Assembly: GCA_016713535.1 (NCBI GenBank)
Contig: JADJOY010000004.1
Coordinates: 186,001-250,000, forward strand
DNA: 64,000 nt
Direction of reading: 5' to 3'
Origin: Deltaproteobacteria bacterium
Lineage (GTDB): Bacteria > JADJOY01
A program made the position numbers and the translations under genes. The notes under the pieces were generated by a model that saw only the letters and a program-made list of their open reading frames with translations, had not been told where the DNA came from and ran no database searches. The stretch's first letter is position 1. Each line of letters starts with the position of its first letter. Positions 15,188-26,200 of this stretch are shown here, in pieces.

Positions 15188-16768
15188 ATGGCGCTGACGC
15201 TGCCCTATACACCCGACCAGCTCGCCGACGTGGTGCGCAAGGCCACCGTCCCGCCCGACTTCCTGTGGGGCGTCGCCACCGCCGGCTACCAGGCCGAGGG
15301 CGGCTTCAACGGCCCCGATGACATCAAGAACAACTGGTACGGCTGGGAGGGGAAGGACGGCCGCGACGTCACCGGCAAGGCGTCGGACTTCTGGAACCAG
15401 TACCCCGGTGACTTCGAGCGCGCCGAGTGGATGGGGCTCAACGCGTTCCGCATGGGGATCGAGTGGGCGCGGGTCCAGCCCTCCGCCGACCCCACGCGCC
15501 GTCACACGGACCCGCCCGATTTCGACGAGAAGGCCTTCGACGACTACGTGAACATCATCCTCGAGGCGCGCAAGCGCGGGCTCGAGCCGATCATCACGCT
15601 GCTCCACTTCACCACGCCGCTGTGGGTGGGGCAGGACTTCTGGCTCCAGGGACCCAAGGTCGAGGACCTCTTCGGCCCGTACGTCAACTTCACCATCGAG
15701 AGCATCAACAACCGCCTCGTCTACAAGCACGGCCAGCCGCCGATCAAGTACTGGGTGACGCTCAACGAGCCGTTCATGCTGGCGTCGGCGACGTATCTCT
15801 TCCGGATGTTCCCGACCCAGGCCACGCGCTCGCAGCTCGCGGCGGCGCGGCTCGCGTACGAGAACATCCTGATCGGCCACATCCTCGCTTACCGCGGCAT
15901 CCACGCGCTCTACGCCGGCAAGCGCTGGGAGCGGCCGACGGTCACGTTCAACTCGTGGGCGGCGCGGGTCTACTCGATCGACAAGATGGCGCAGGACCTG
16001 ATGGTCGCGCGCACCCTCGGCCTCAAGAAGGAGCAGGTGCGGCCGTACCTCGCCGAGTGCCGCGAGCGCTTCATCGAGCGCGTCGAGAAGACCCGCCAGC
16101 CGCGCGGCCTCGACCCGGTGCGGCGCCTCGCCGACAAGGCGCTCGACGCGTTCGTGTGGAACCGCCTGAACCCGGTCACCATGCCGCGCGTGCTGCACGC
16201 GGTGTTCGAGGACTACCAGGAGTCGCGCCTCCTCGACGCGGTGTCGTTCGACTACTACGACCCGTTCCCGTCCAACTACGTGGGGCTCTCGGGCGGGCCC
16301 ACGATCCGCCGCGACCCATGGGACTGGACCTCGAACCCGGCGAGCTTCTGCGACTTCCTGCACGCCTACTCGTCGCCCAACCACGGGCTGCCGCTCATGG
16401 TGCTCGAGAACGGCTTCGGCATCCGCGGCAAGACGGCGCAGGGTGTGCCGCGCTTCGACGGCGCGCGCCGCATCGACGGTCTGCGCGGACATCTCTACGG
16501 GCTCTTGAAGGCGATCTCCGAGGGCGTGAACGTGAAGGCCTTCTGCCACTGGACGATCACCGACAACTACGAGTGGGGGAGCTTCGAGCCGCGCTTCGGG
16601 CTCTTCGCCGTCGACTACGCGAACGGCGCCAAGCGCCTGCCCGTGGACGCGCTCGGCGACAACGCGGGCGGTGCCTACCGCGCGTTCGTGACCGCGCTGC
16701 GCTCGGGCGACAAGGACCGCGTCCTCGCCGCGTTCAAGGGCGAGGGCCTCGAGACCTACCCCGGATGA
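15188..16768 (+). CDS. Family GH1 glycoside hydrolase (beta-glucosidase-like)
   Basis: 526 residues of the GH1 TIM barrel: FLWGVATAGYQAEGGFN at the start, acid/base Glu in VTLNEPF near residue 194, and nucleophile Glu in VLENGFGI near residue 406, with the final CHWTITDNYEWGSFEPRFGLFAVDY block. Retaining hydrolysis of a beta-glycoside is expected. There is no signal peptide, so it acts in the cytoplasm. The ATG at 15188 follows a strong GGAGGAA ribosome-binding site; the frame is open upstream but that part is not conserved. Its stop overlaps the start of a lipoprotein gene. Confidence 0.92.
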   Translation: MALTLPYTPDQLADVVRKATVPPDFLWGVATAGYQAEGGFNGPDDIKNNWYGWEGKDGRDVTGKASDFWNQYPGDFERAEWMGLNAFRMGIEWARVQPSADPTRRHTDPPDFDEKAFDDYVNIILEARKRGLEPIITLLHFTTPLWVGQDFWLQGPKVEDLFGPYVNFTIESINNRLVYKHGQPPIKYWVTLNEPFMLASATYLFRMFPTQATRSQLAAARLAYENILIGHILAYRGIHALYAGKRWERPTVTFNSWAARVYSIDKMAQDLMVARTLGLKKEQVRPYLAECRERFIERVEKTRQPRGLDPVRRLADKALDAFVWNRLNPVTMPRVLHAVFEDYQESRLLDAVSFDYYDPFPSNYVGLSGGPTIRRDPWDWTSNPASFCDFLHAYSSPNHGLPLMVLENGFGIRGKTAQGVPRFDGARRIDGLRGHLYGLLKAISEGVNVKAFCHWTITDNYEWGSFEPRFGLFAVDYANGAKRLPVDALGDNAGGAYRAFVTALRSGDKDRVLAAFKGEGLETYPG

Positions 16769-17217
16769 GCCGGCGCCTTCGCGGTACCGCGGGCGTCAGC
16801 GTCGCTTTGACCGCGCTCGCGCTCCTCGGCGGCGCCGGCTGCGGCGACGTGGTCAACTGCCTCACCAACCCCAGCTCGTATCGCACCGCCGAGCTAAAGG
16901 CGGTCGACGTTCCGACCGGGCGCGTCGGCGCGGTCTACCAGGCCGAGCTGCGTGGCAGCATCGACAACGAGTCCGACGACGACTCGTTCTCGTATGAGTT
17001 CACCCTGAAGGACGGCGTGCTGCCGCCCGGCACCACGCTCATCCCGGACGGGCGCTCGGTGTTCGTCACCGGCCTGCCCACCTTGGCCGGCGTCTTCGCC
17101 TTCACGATGGGCGTCCACGTCGATCCCTCGCCCGACGCCATCTGCAACTTCGACGGCGACCCGAGCCGCGCGCGGCTGGCGGTCTCGATCGAGATCCAGC
17201 CCGCCGACGCGCCGTAG
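16765..17217 (+). CDS. Putative lipoprotein with an Ig/cadherin-like domain
   Basis: 150 residues. A lipoprotein signal (MSRRLRGTAGVSVALTALALLGGAGC) ends in lipobox GGAGC, with modified Cys at residue 26. The rest (VPTGRVGAVYQAELRG ... LKDGVLPPGTTLIPDGRSVFVTGLPTLAGVFAFTMGV) resembles the putative-Ig (He_PIG) type beta-sandwich, recognisable by the LPPGTTL...TGLPTLAGVFAF pattern. The ATG overlaps the GH1 stop. Function unknown; probably a cell-surface or periplasmic anchored protein. Confidence 0.8.
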   Translation: MSRRLRGTAGVSVALTALALLGGAGCGDVVNCLTNPSSYRTAELKAVDVPTGRVGAVYQAELRGSIDNESDDDSFSYEFTLKDGVLPPGTTLIPDGRSVFVTGLPTLAGVFAFTMGVHVDPSPDAICNFDGDPSRARLAVSIEIQPADAP

Positions 17218-17559
17218 CGCGCCGCTTCCCGCGCAACGCCGTCGCCGTGGCCGTCCGCACCGTTGGCCCGGGGCCGGATCGCAGGAGCTCAGCCATCCGT
17301 CGCACGAAGAACCGGGCCGACGTCCTTCCGTTCGCGCCGGCCGATACCTGAACGCCGCTGACGCGGTCGTCGAGCTCGTCACGACGATACTTGCGCCTGG
17401 GGACCCGCCGGTCCTATCGACCTAGCTCGCCGCGCCGGGGGCGCATTCTCTCGACGTGGCGTCGCTTTGGCCCCGCGATTGAGACCGAGTGGACCGACGG
17501 GGTAGAAGGGCGGCGCGTTCTGCCCGAGCGGATGCGACGATCGAGAGACACAGCCCGCC
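17218..17559. other. Intergenic region, no gene recognised
   Basis: 342 bases between the lipoprotein and the next VOC gene. No open frame with domain-like sequence, no RNA gene, and no convincing promoter or terminator was seen. The base before the next ATG contains only a weak GAGAGA ribosome site. Confidence 0.5.
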
Positions 17560-17955
17560 ATGCCCGCCGACCGCTTCGACCATCTGTTCGTGGAGCCCGC
17601 GTCGTTCGGCGCGGCGGTGGCGTTCTATCGCGACGGGCTCGGCTGGTCGGTGCTCTTCTCGTGGGGCGGCGAGGGCGAGCCGCGGGGCGTGGGCTTGAGC
17701 GGCGGCGGCGTGTCGATCGTCCTCGCCGAGCCTCACCCGGCCGCCGACAAGTCGAAGTCGCACGGGATCGAGGGCCACCGCCCCACGATCCACCTGACGG
17801 TCGACGACCTCGACGCGCGCTACGCGGAGCTGGCACCCAAGGGTTTGCCGCTCTTCGCGCCCGAGCCCACCCACTGGGGCACGCGCTGGTTCGTGGTGCG
17901 CGATCCGGACGGCAACCTCCTCGCGTACGAGTCGCGCCGCCAGGACAGCACGTGA
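17560..17955 (+). CDS. Glyoxalase/VOC-superfamily protein
   Basis: 131 residues, one VOC module pair: FDHLFVEPASFGAAVAFYRDGLGWSVLFSWGG at the start, RPTIHLTVDDLDARYAELAPKGL in the middle and WFVVRDPDGNLLAYESR at the end. This resembles bleomycin-resistance/dioxygenase-like members, but without a specific subfamily. The stop overlaps a GTG that likely starts the following lipase-like gene (GTGA). Confidence 0.85.
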   Translation: MPADRFDHLFVEPASFGAAVAFYRDGLGWSVLFSWGGEGEPRGVGLSGGGVSIVLAEPHPAADKSKSHGIEGHRPTIHLTVDDLDARYAELAPKGLPLFAPEPTHWGTRWFVVRDPDGNLLAYESRRQDST

Positions 17956-19201
17956 CCCGCCGCGCTCCTCACCTCGCTCCTGGTCGCGTGCCTCACGCCC
18001 GCCGCGAGCTGCGGCGGCGAGGACGGCGCCGCCGGCGAACAACCCGTACCCCGGGTACGTGAGCGCGACCTACGCGGGCACCGAGCACTGGCTCTGCCAC
18101 CCCGGTCTCTCCGGCGACGCCAACGTCTGCAACGGCGACCAGACCACGATCCGCGTCGCCGCCGACGGCAGCTCCACCACCGAAGCCTTCGTGCCGGCCG
18201 CCGATCCGCCGGTCGATTGCTTCTACCTCTACCCCACGGTCAGCTTCGACCTCGCCGCCAACGCGGACCTCGACCCCGGCGCCCAGGAGACCGGCACCAC
18301 GCTCATCCAGGCCGCGCGCTACGGCTCGGTGTGCCGGGTGTTCGCGCCGGTCTACCGCCAGCGCACGCTGGTGCTGCTCGGTCTGCGCCTGTTCGCGGAT
18401 TTCTTGGTCCCCGACGGTCTTTCGGCGAAGGCGGGTGAGATCGCCTACGCCGACGTCCTCGACGCGTTCCGCCACTACATCGCGAACGAGAACCACGGCC
18501 GCGGCTTCTTCCTCGTCGGCCACTCCCAGGGCGCGGGGCTCTCCGCTCGCCTCGTCACCGAGGAGGTCGAGACCCAGCCCTACCTCGCGGCGCGGATGAT
18601 CTCGGCGCACATCCCGGGTGCGACCGTGGAGGTGCCGAATGGCGCCGACGTGGGCGGTACGCTCGCGGCCACGCCGGCCTGCAGGAGCGCCACGCAGACC
18701 GGCTGCGTGGTCGCGTACTCGACGTTCCGCAAGGGCGATCCCGATCTCGCCGAGCCGCGCTTCGGCGTGACCGGAAACCCCGCCACCCAGGCGCTGTGCG
18801 TGAACCCCGCCGCGCTCGTCGCCGGCACCGGTGCCGCCGCCAGCGCCACCCTCGACGCCTACCTGCCGTTCCTGCAGCCGCCGATCTTCCAGGCGATCCT
18901 GATCGCCCGTGGCGAGGGCGGCCCGTACGCGGACCCGGCGCGGAACCGTGCCGCCGCGAAGACGCACGCGTTCTACTCGGTGCCCGGCCAGCTCCACGGC
19001 CAGTGCGTGGTCGACCCCGCGAGCACCGCGAGCTACCTCGAGGTCACGGTCGACTCCGACCCCGCCGACCCACGCGCCGACGACTACCCCGGCGAGTTCC
19101 TGGGCGGGAAGGGCTGGGGGCTCCACCTCGTCGACGTGTCGATGGTGCAAGGCGATCTCGTCGGCCTCGCCGCGTCGCAAGCCGCGGCGTGGCGGCGCTG
19201 A
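17952..19201 (+). CDS. DUF3089 lipase-like alpha/beta hydrolase lipoprotein (frameshifted N-terminus)
   Basis: The intact part from 18059 (GTG; 380 residues) matches DUF3089: WLCHPGL, VDCFYLYPTV, FAPVYRQ, HYIANENHGRGFFLVGHSQGAGL with nucleophile Ser in GHSQG, and QLHGQC near the end for the His. Upstream, from the GTG at 17952 that overlaps the previous stop, another frame encodes a lipoprotein signal (LTSLLVACLTPAASCGGEDG). Two small indels near 17965 and 18040 separate it from the catalytic part. The most likely real protein is a lipoprotein of about 416 residues. The natural ester substrate is unknown. Confidence 0.75.
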
Positions 19202-19214
19202 TGGGCCTCGACCG

Positions 19215-20476
19215 ATGAGCGGGATGGGCGACTCCGAGGGCGCTCCGGCCCGGCTCGTCGACGGCCTCGAGCAGGTGCTGCGCTACGGCGCGCTGTTGCT
19301 GCGCGCCGGTGACGCCGCCTTCCGGGTGCGCGCCGAGATGGGCGGGGTCGCGAGCGCGCTCGGCATCGAAGCGCTCGCGGTGCAAGTCGCGCTCGGCACC
19401 CTCACGGCGAGCGCGCGCCGCGGCGCGGCCGCGGCGACGTTGGTGCGCGAGGTCGGTCACCCGGGGTGAGCTCGCAGCGGATCGAGGCGCTGGTCGGCCT
19501 GGCGCGCTCGCTCGCGCCCGGCACCTCGCCACGCGCGCTCGCGGCCTCGCTCGATGCGATCGAGGCGGCACCGCTCCGCCACTCGCTGCGGTCGATCGTC
19601 CCCGCGATCGCGCTCGCGTGCGGCTCGTTCGCGGTGCTGAACGGGGGCGGTCCCTTCGAGGTGGCCGCGTCGGCGCTCGGCGGCGGCGCCGGCCAGGCGC
19701 TGCGCGCGCAGCTTCACCGCCGGCGCGTGAACCAGTACGCGGTCACCGCGCTGTGTGCGTTCACCGCCGCCGGCGTGTACTCGCTGCTCTTCGCGGCGGC
19801 TCGCCACGCCGGCTGGAGCGTGGAGCGGCCCACGGTGGGCTTCATCTCGTCGGTGCTGTTCCTGGTGCCGGGCTTCCCGCTGGTGACGTCGCTCCTCGAC
19901 GTGATGCAGCATCAGACCACGGCGGCCGTGAGCCGGCTCGCGTACGCGACCATGCTGCTCCTCGCCGCGGTGCTGGGCGTCGCGGGAGTGATCGCGTGGG
20001 TCGGCACGAGCGTGGACGCGCCGCCCGCGCTCGCGCTCGGGCCGATCGCGCTGTTCGCGGTGCGCGCGGCCGCGAGCTTCGTCGGTGCGTGCGGGTTCGC
20101 GATCCTGTTCCAGGGCTCGTGGCGCAACGTGCTGCACGTCGGGCTGCTCGCGATCGTGGGCAACGAGACGCGGCTGGTGCTGCGCGACGCGGGCCTGGCG
20201 CTCGCGCTCGCGACCTTCGCGGGTGCGTTCGCGCTCGGCGTCGCGGCGTCGCTCACGCTGCGCTCGTCCGGTGAGCCGCGAGTGATCCTCACGATCCCGG
20301 GCGTGCTGATGATGGTGCCGGGGCTCTACGCGTTCCGCACCATCGTGCTGTTCGACCGCGGCGAGATCCTGGCGGCGCTCCAGGCGGGGATCTCGGTGAT
20401 CTTCGTGCTGGCGGCGATGGCCATGGGGCTCGCCGCGGCGCGCTTCGCCACCCAGCCGCGGTGGCTGCGCGAGTGA
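19215..20476 (+). CDS. ThrE-type threonine/serine exporter family protein (one frameshift)
   Basis: The N-terminal half matches the cytoplasmic domain of the ThrE/YjjP family (LRYGALLLRAGDAAFRVRAEMGGVASALGIEALAVQVALGTLTAS), and the C-terminal half has about nine or ten hydrophobic helices, including LVPGFPLVTSLLDVM and ILTIPGVLMMVPGLYAFRTIV. The two halves are in different frames: the first stops at GTCACCCGGGGTGA near 19467, and one additional G would read VREVGHPGVSSQRIEAL. Both DUF1212 and DUF3815-like parts are therefore present in one gene of about 420 codons. Transport of amino acids is inferred from the family. Confidence 0.82.
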
Positions 20477-20483
20477 GCGGCGC

Positions 20484-21008
20484 TCACAGCCGCGGCGCGA
20501 CGAGGAAGTGGAAGCCGGTGTAGAGGCAGAGCAGCGCCTCGACCGCGAGCGCCATCATCACCGCGCGCCGTGAGCCCCGGCTCGGCGCCGCGAGCGCCGC
20601 GAACGCGAGCCCGCTCGCCACCAGCGGCGCGCCGAGGAGCCGGAGCACGGCGAGCGCGCCGGCGATCGAGAGCCACCCGCGCGGATCCGCCCGTCCGAGC
20701 GGTTGCACGTAGGCGAGCCACGCGAAGGTGCCCGAGAGCGCGGTCGCGACGGCGGCGCCGCCGAGCCACGGGCCGAACCAGGGCGCCGCGCGCGCGGACA
20801 GCAGCGCCGCACCCGTGGGCACGAGGGCCACCGCGCCGAACACGCCCAGGAAGAGCAGCAGATCGCCGCCCGCGTACATGCCCGACGAGGCGATCGCGTC
20901 GGGCGCGTTCCGGGTGAGCGCGATCCGGACCGCCACGACCGCGCTCGCCACGGCGAACGCCGCCACGTATCCACCCACGATCAGCGCCAGCTTCGCCACG
21001 AGCCTCAT
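20484..21008 (-). CDS. Five-helix membrane protein, unknown
   Basis: 174 residues with about five hydrophobic segments (LALIVGGYVAAFAVASAVVAV, LLLFLGVFGAVALVPTGAALL, WLGGAAVATALSGTFAWLAYV, LAVLRLLGAPLVASGLAFAALA and MMALAVEALLCLYTGFHFLVA). No polar signature typical of a transporter or enzyme was seen. Convergent with the ThrE-like gene, with only seven bases between stops. The ATG at 21008 has a GGAGGTGAACC ribosome-binding site just upstream. Confidence 0.7.
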   Translation of the reverse strand: MRLVAKLALIVGGYVAAFAVASAVVAVRIALTRNAPDAIASSGMYAGGDLLLFLGVFGAVALVPTGAALLSARAAPWFGPWLGGAAVATALSGTFAWLAYVQPLGRADPRGWLSIAGALAVLRLLGAPLVASGLAFAALAAPSRGSRRAVMMALAVEALLCLYTGFHFLVAPRL

Positions 21009-21195
21009 CGGTTCACCTCCGGAGAGCCTCGAGCGTGGTCGAGGACGCGGAGCCGCCGTGCAGACTCCGTGCAGTGGGCGTGGACCCGGCCGGTGCGACG
21101 GCGTCTGGCGCTCGCTCGCGTTCGCCGAGGTGACGTACGCTCGTGCGCGAGCTCCGCCGCCGGACCGCGTTCACCCCGGCCGGACCTCCGTCCCC

Positions 21196-22308
21196 ATGCG
21201 TATCGTCGAGCTCGTGCGTGGCCGTGAGCGTGGTCCGCTCAGCCGCGGCCGGGTGTCCGGCGCGGTCGCGCTCGCTCTAGGGGCGCTCGCGGTGCTCGCG
21301 GTCCTGGCGTTTCATTTCCCGGAGTACCTGACCACGCCCGAGCTGCGCCGCAAATACGACGTGGCGGTGCTGCGCCACGTGCTGCTCGGCGCGATGGTGC
21401 TCGCGGGCGGCGTGAGCCTCGCCAACCTGATCCTCGGGCGCTCGCGCTGGCTGGCCACGAGCGCCTTCGCGCTGGTCACGCTCGCGGCGCTCCTCGGCGG
21501 CCACCGCGTGCCGGTCGGCAACTTCCCGGACGGCACGCCGTACGTCGGGCTCGACTGGTTCATCCTCGACCTGCTCGGCTCGGCGCTGGTGTTCGTGTTC
21601 CTCGAGACGCTCTTCCCGCTGCGTCCGGCCCAGCCGATGCTTCGCGCCGAGTGGTCCACCGACCTCGGTTACTTCGCGGTCAACCACCTGCTGATCGGTG
21701 TGGTGCTGGTGGTGGTGAACGAAGGTGTGCACCGGCTCTTCGACTGGGCGATGGTGCCGGCGGTCGGCGAGTGGGTGCGCGCGCGGCCGCTCGCGGTGGA
21801 GCTCGCGATGGCCGTGCTCGCCGCGGACCTGGTGCAGTACGCCGTGCACCGGCTCTATCACCGCGTGCCGCTCTTGTGGCGCTTCCACGCGATCCACCAC
21901 AGCGCGCGCACCCTGGACTGGCTCGCGGGCTCGCGCCTGCACGTGCTCGAGACCGTGGTCACGCGGATCGCCGTGCTCGGCGCCCTCTACCTGCTCGGCT
22001 TCTCGCGTCCGGCCATGGACCTCTACATCGTCATCGTCGGCTTCCAGGCGGTGCTGATCCACTCCAACGTGCGCTGGCCGTGGGGCTGGCTGCGCTACGT
22101 CCTGGTCACGCCCGACTTCCACCACTGGCACCACGGCAGCGAGCGCGCCGCGATCGACCGCAACTTCGCCGCGCACTTGGCCTTCCTCGATCACCTGTTC
22201 GGCACCGCGGTGCAGCGCCCCGGCCGCCTGCCCGAGCGCTACGGAGTGGCCGACGAGGGGGTGCCGGCGGGGTTCTGGGCGCAGCAGGTCGCGCCGTTCC
22301 GGCGCTGA
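21196..22308 (+). CDS. Sterol desaturase / fatty acid hydroxylase superfamily protein
   Basis: 370 residues with at least six transmembrane helices and the His clusters of the membrane di-iron hydroxylases: HRLYH (~residue 219), FHAIHHS (~231), and HHWHHG (~314). The enzyme would hydroxylate or desaturate a lipid in the membrane using O2. In bacteria, related proteins act on carotenoids, sterols, alkylglycerols and fatty acids; the substrate cannot be named. No sterol or hopanoid biosynthesis gene is adjacent. ATG 21196 precedes the first helix; the upstream part of the open frame is low-complexity. Confidence 0.88.
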   Translation: MRIVELVRGRERGPLSRGRVSGAVALALGALAVLAVLAFHFPEYLTTPELRRKYDVAVLRHVLLGAMVLAGGVSLANLILGRSRWLATSAFALVTLAALLGGHRVPVGNFPDGTPYVGLDWFILDLLGSALVFVFLETLFPLRPAQPMLRAEWSTDLGYFAVNHLLIGVVLVVVNEGVHRLFDWAMVPAVGEWVRARPLAVELAMAVLAADLVQYAVHRLYHRVPLLWRFHAIHHSARTLDWLAGSRLHVLETVVTRIAVLGALYLLGFSRPAMDLYIVIVGFQAVLIHSNVRWPWGWLRYVLVTPDFHHWHHGSERAAIDRNFAAHLAFLDHLFGTAVQRPGRLPERYGVADEGVPAGFWAQQVAPFRR

Positions 22309-22395
22309 TCGCGGCGCGCGCGCGAGCACGCCGTCTGACGACGTTGCCGTCGGCGAGCGTTTCGTGGTCATCCTGTGCGGGGGAGCCGAGCCGCC

Positions 22396-23195
22396 ATGTC
22401 ATCCGACCGTGCCCGTTCTCGTTCGCGCCGACTGGCGGCCGCCCTCGCCGGCGCGCTGCTCCTCGGCGCCGATGGTACCTGCCAGCTCTTGCCGGGCGAG
22501 ATGGTGCACGTCCCGGCGGGCGACTTCACGATGGGTTCGACCGTCGGCGATCCCGACGAGGCGCCGGTCCACACCGTCCACCTCGACGGCTACTGGATCG
22601 ACCGCACCGAGGTCACGGTCGACGCCTACGCGGCGTGCGTCGACGCGGGCGTGTGCAAGCAGAGCAACTCCTCGACGAGCTGCAACTGGAACCACGCCGA
22701 CCGCGGCGACAACCCGGTCAACTGCGTCACCTGGAAGCAGGCTCACGACTACTGCGCTTGGCTGGGCGAGCGCCTGCCCACCGAAGCGGAGTGGGAGAAG
22801 GCGGCGCGCGGCACCGAAGCGCGCACCTACCCGTGGGGCGAGGCCGCGCCGAGCTGCGGCCTGGCGGTGATGTGGGACGCGGCGGTGGGCGGCTTCGGCT
22901 GCGACCAGAACCGCACCCAGCCGGTGGGCTCGCGTCCTGACGGTGCATCGCCGTACGGCGCCGTCGACATGACCGGAAACGTGTGGGAGTGGGTGAACGA
23001 CTGGTACGGCGCCACGTATTACGCCGAGGGCCGGCGGCCAATCCCACGGGACCGGACTCTGGCGCGTATCGCGTGCTGCGCGGGGGCTCGTGGTTCGAGG
23101 ACGATCCGAGCGAGCTACGCGCGTCGTTCCGCTACGGCACCAACCCCAGCTACTCGCTCATCAACGACGGCTTCCGCTGCGCGCGCGGCGAGTGA
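22396..23195 (+). CDS. Formylglycine-generating-enzyme (SUMF1) family lipoprotein-like protein (one frameshift)
   Basis: A signal-like N-terminus (RRLAAALAGALLLGADGTC) is followed by the FGE-sulfatase fold: MVHVPAGDFTMGST, PVHTVHLDGYWIDRTEVTVDAYAACV, PVNCVTWKQAHDYCAWLGERLPTEAEWEKAARG, YPWG, DMTGNVWEWVNDWY and, in another frame, YRVLRGGSWFEDDPSELRASFR...GFRCARGE. One C missing near 23031 separates the last 50 residues. No sulfatase gene is nearby. In myxobacteria-like genomes many such proteins are not sulfatase activators, so only the fold is safe. The final catalytic Cys pair of true FGEs is not evident. Confidence 0.85.
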
Positions 23196-23247
23196 GCGGC
23201 GCGCGCAGCCGCGCGGTCCGCGAGCAGGCGAGTGGCTCGCGCACCGG

Positions 23248-26200
23248 TCACGCGGGCTCGGTCTCGCCGTGCAACAGGGCGCGCACGCGGCGGCCGAGGC
23301 TCTCGGCCGTGAACGGCTTGGGCAGGAAGCTGCGCTGGATGTCCTCGGCGTTCACCTCGAGCGCCGGATGGTCCGGGTAGCCGCTCACGAACAGCACGGC
23401 GACCTCCGGGCGTAGCGCGGCGACGCGCTTCGCGACCTCGGGACCGCTCAGATCCGGCATGACCACGTCGGTGAGCAACAGGTGGATCCTGCCGGGATCG
23501 GCGGTGGCGAGCGCCACGGCGTCCTCGCCGAGGCCCGCTTCGATGACCCGGTAGCCGAGGTTGCGCAGCATCCGCACCGTCACCATCCGCACCAGGGGGT
23601 CGTCCTCGACGACCAGGATCGTCTCCTGGCCGGACGCCGCGGGCGCGGTGGCAGGGGCGGTCGCGGCGAGCGCGCCGCTCTCGCGCACCGGTAACACCCA
23701 GTGGAAGGTGCTGCCCTTGCCGGGCTGGCTCTCGGCCCACATCCGGCCGCCGGCCTCGCGCACGATCCCGTAAGCGGTCGCGAGGCCGAGCCCGGTGCCC
23801 TGGCCGACCGGCTTGGTGGTGAAGAACGGCTCGAACGAGCGGCGCAGGGTCTCGGCGTCCATGCCGACACCGGTGTCTCGCACCACGACCTGGGCGCCGC
23901 GGCGCCCAGCGCCACCGTTCGCGGCCGAGCCGAGGTCGGGCTCGAACGGCACCTCGACCAGACCGATCGTGACGGCCCCACCGCTCGGCATCGCGTCGCA
24001 GGCGTTCACCACCAGGTTGAGCAGCACCTGCTCGAGCTGGTTGGGGGAGGCCACCACCCAAATCGCGCGGTCGGGGAGGTCGAGCGCGAGGGCCACGTCC
24101 TCTCGCACCACCCTCACCAGCAGCTTGGAGAAGCCGCGGATCAGCGCCGTGAGGTCGACGTCCTTCGCCTCGCTCGGCTCCTTGCGCGAGAAGGTGAGGA
24201 GCTGGCGCGTCACGGCCGCGGCTCGCTGCGCCGCCTCCTGGACCTGGGCGAGGTCGGCGCGCGCGGTGTCGGCGGGCGCGAGGTGCTGGAGCGCGAACGC
24301 CGAGCTGGCGAGGATCACGGTGAGCAGGTTGTTGAAGTCGTGGGCCACGCCCCCCGCGAGGCGTCCGATCGCCTCCATCTTCTGCGACTGCAGGAACTGC
24401 TCCTCGAGGCGCTTGCGCTCGGTGATGTCGATCGCCATGCAGGCGAGCAGCGTCTCGCCTTCCGGCACCGGCACCGGGAAGCGGCAGGCGAGCCAGGTGC
24501 GCGCGCCGTCGGGTCCGGTGAAGCGCTCCTCGGCCATCGCGGCGCGCCCCGACGCGAGCACACGCGCGTCGCGCTCGCGCACCGCGTCGAGCTCGCGCTG
24601 CGCCCCGGCCAGAGCTCGCCCTCGCTCTTGCCGCGCCAGGGGGGCGCCGGGCGGCCGCTCGAGAGCTGGGCGAGGAAGGCGTCGTTGACGTAGGCGAAGC
24701 GGCCGCCGGCGTCCTTGAGGAACGCGATCGCCGGGCTGTGCGTCATGAACTGCTCGAAGAGCGCCTGGCTGCGGCGCAGCGCGGTGTTGGTCGCGGCGAG
24801 CTCCGCGGTGCGCTCGTCGACGCGCCGCTCGAGGTTCTCGGCGAGCTGGCGCAGCGTCTCCTCGGCGCGCTGGCGCGCGATGCCGAGGCCGATCACGCGC
24901 GCAGCGGCTTCGAGGGTGGCGTCGGCCGACTCCGGGATCGGGCGGCGCGAGAACATCGCCAACACGCCCTCGACCTCGTCCTCGACGATCAGCGGGTAGC
25001 CAGCGAACGCGACCAGGCCCTCGCGCCGCGCCCACTCGGGATCGCCGATCGCGGCATCGTGCTGCAGGTCGTCGCTCCGGTGTGCCGCGTGGTCCGCGGC
25101 GATCCGCCCGATCTTGAGCGGGCTGTCGAGCGAGATGCGCGCGTGCGCGCCGTCGAGGTGCGTGTAGAGGCCGGCGCTCGCCCTGAGCACGAGCGTGCGA
25201 GTGTCGTGGTCGAGCACCCACACCCGCGCGAACGCGGCGTCGAGGTGGCGCACCATCGCCGTGGCGCAGCGGTCGAGGACCTCGGACATCGGGCGGTCCT
25301 CGATCAGGCACTCGCCCACGTCGGCGAGGAGCTGTGCCTGACGGCCGTGGAGCGTGACGGCCTCGGTGAGCGCGCGCCGCTCCGTGACGTCGAGCGCCAC
25401 ACCCACGAAGTGGCTGGTGCCGCCGGTCGTGGGGTCGAGGACCGGGAAGCCGCGGTCCCACACCCAGCGCTCGCTCCCGTCGGGGCGCACCACGCGGTAC
25501 TCGGCGTCGCACGGGTCCATCGCACAGCCGAAGCCGAGGCGCTCGGCCACACGCGTGCGGTCGTCGGGGTGGATCGCGTCGAGGAACGAGCCGGGGTTCT
25601 CGTAGAGGCTGGCGATGCTCCGTCCCCACACGCGCTCGAAGGCCGGGCTCACGTAGATCATGCGCTCGCGGCGGGGCGCGGCGACCCAGAACACCTCCTC
25701 GATGGTCTCCGCGATCTCGCGGAATCGCTCGCGGCTCTCGCGTAGCGATTCGTTGGCGGTGGTGAGCGCCGCGGTGCGGCTCCCGACCTGCGCCTCGAGG
25801 TTGGCGTTGAGCGAGCGCACCTGATCCTCGGCGACGGCCCGCGCGGTCACGTCGCGGAAGCTCCATACCCGTCCCACGATGCGGCCCTCGAGGGTCTGCG
25901 GCTTCGAGTAGCGCTCGAACACCCGCCCGTCCCTGAAGTGGACGACGTCGAAGCTCTCGTCGCCGGGCCGCGCGTAGAGCTCCTCGACGCGCGCACGGAA
26001 CGCCGCGGGGTCGGCGAGCTGCTCCAGGACGTGCGCGAGGAGCTTGCGGTCGTCGCGCACCGCGAGCAGCTCGGGTGGGATGTGCCACAGCTTCAGGAAC
26101 TGGCGATTGGCGAAGGTGATCCGCGTGGAGCGGTCGACGACCAGGATGCCGTCGGCGGTCGACTCGAGCATCGCGTCGCGCAACGAGCTCGACGCGGCCA

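Noticed and set aside
14900-16549. 549-codon minus-strand frame opposite GH1
   Set aside because: Antisense shadow; the plus strand has both catalytic GH1 glutamates.
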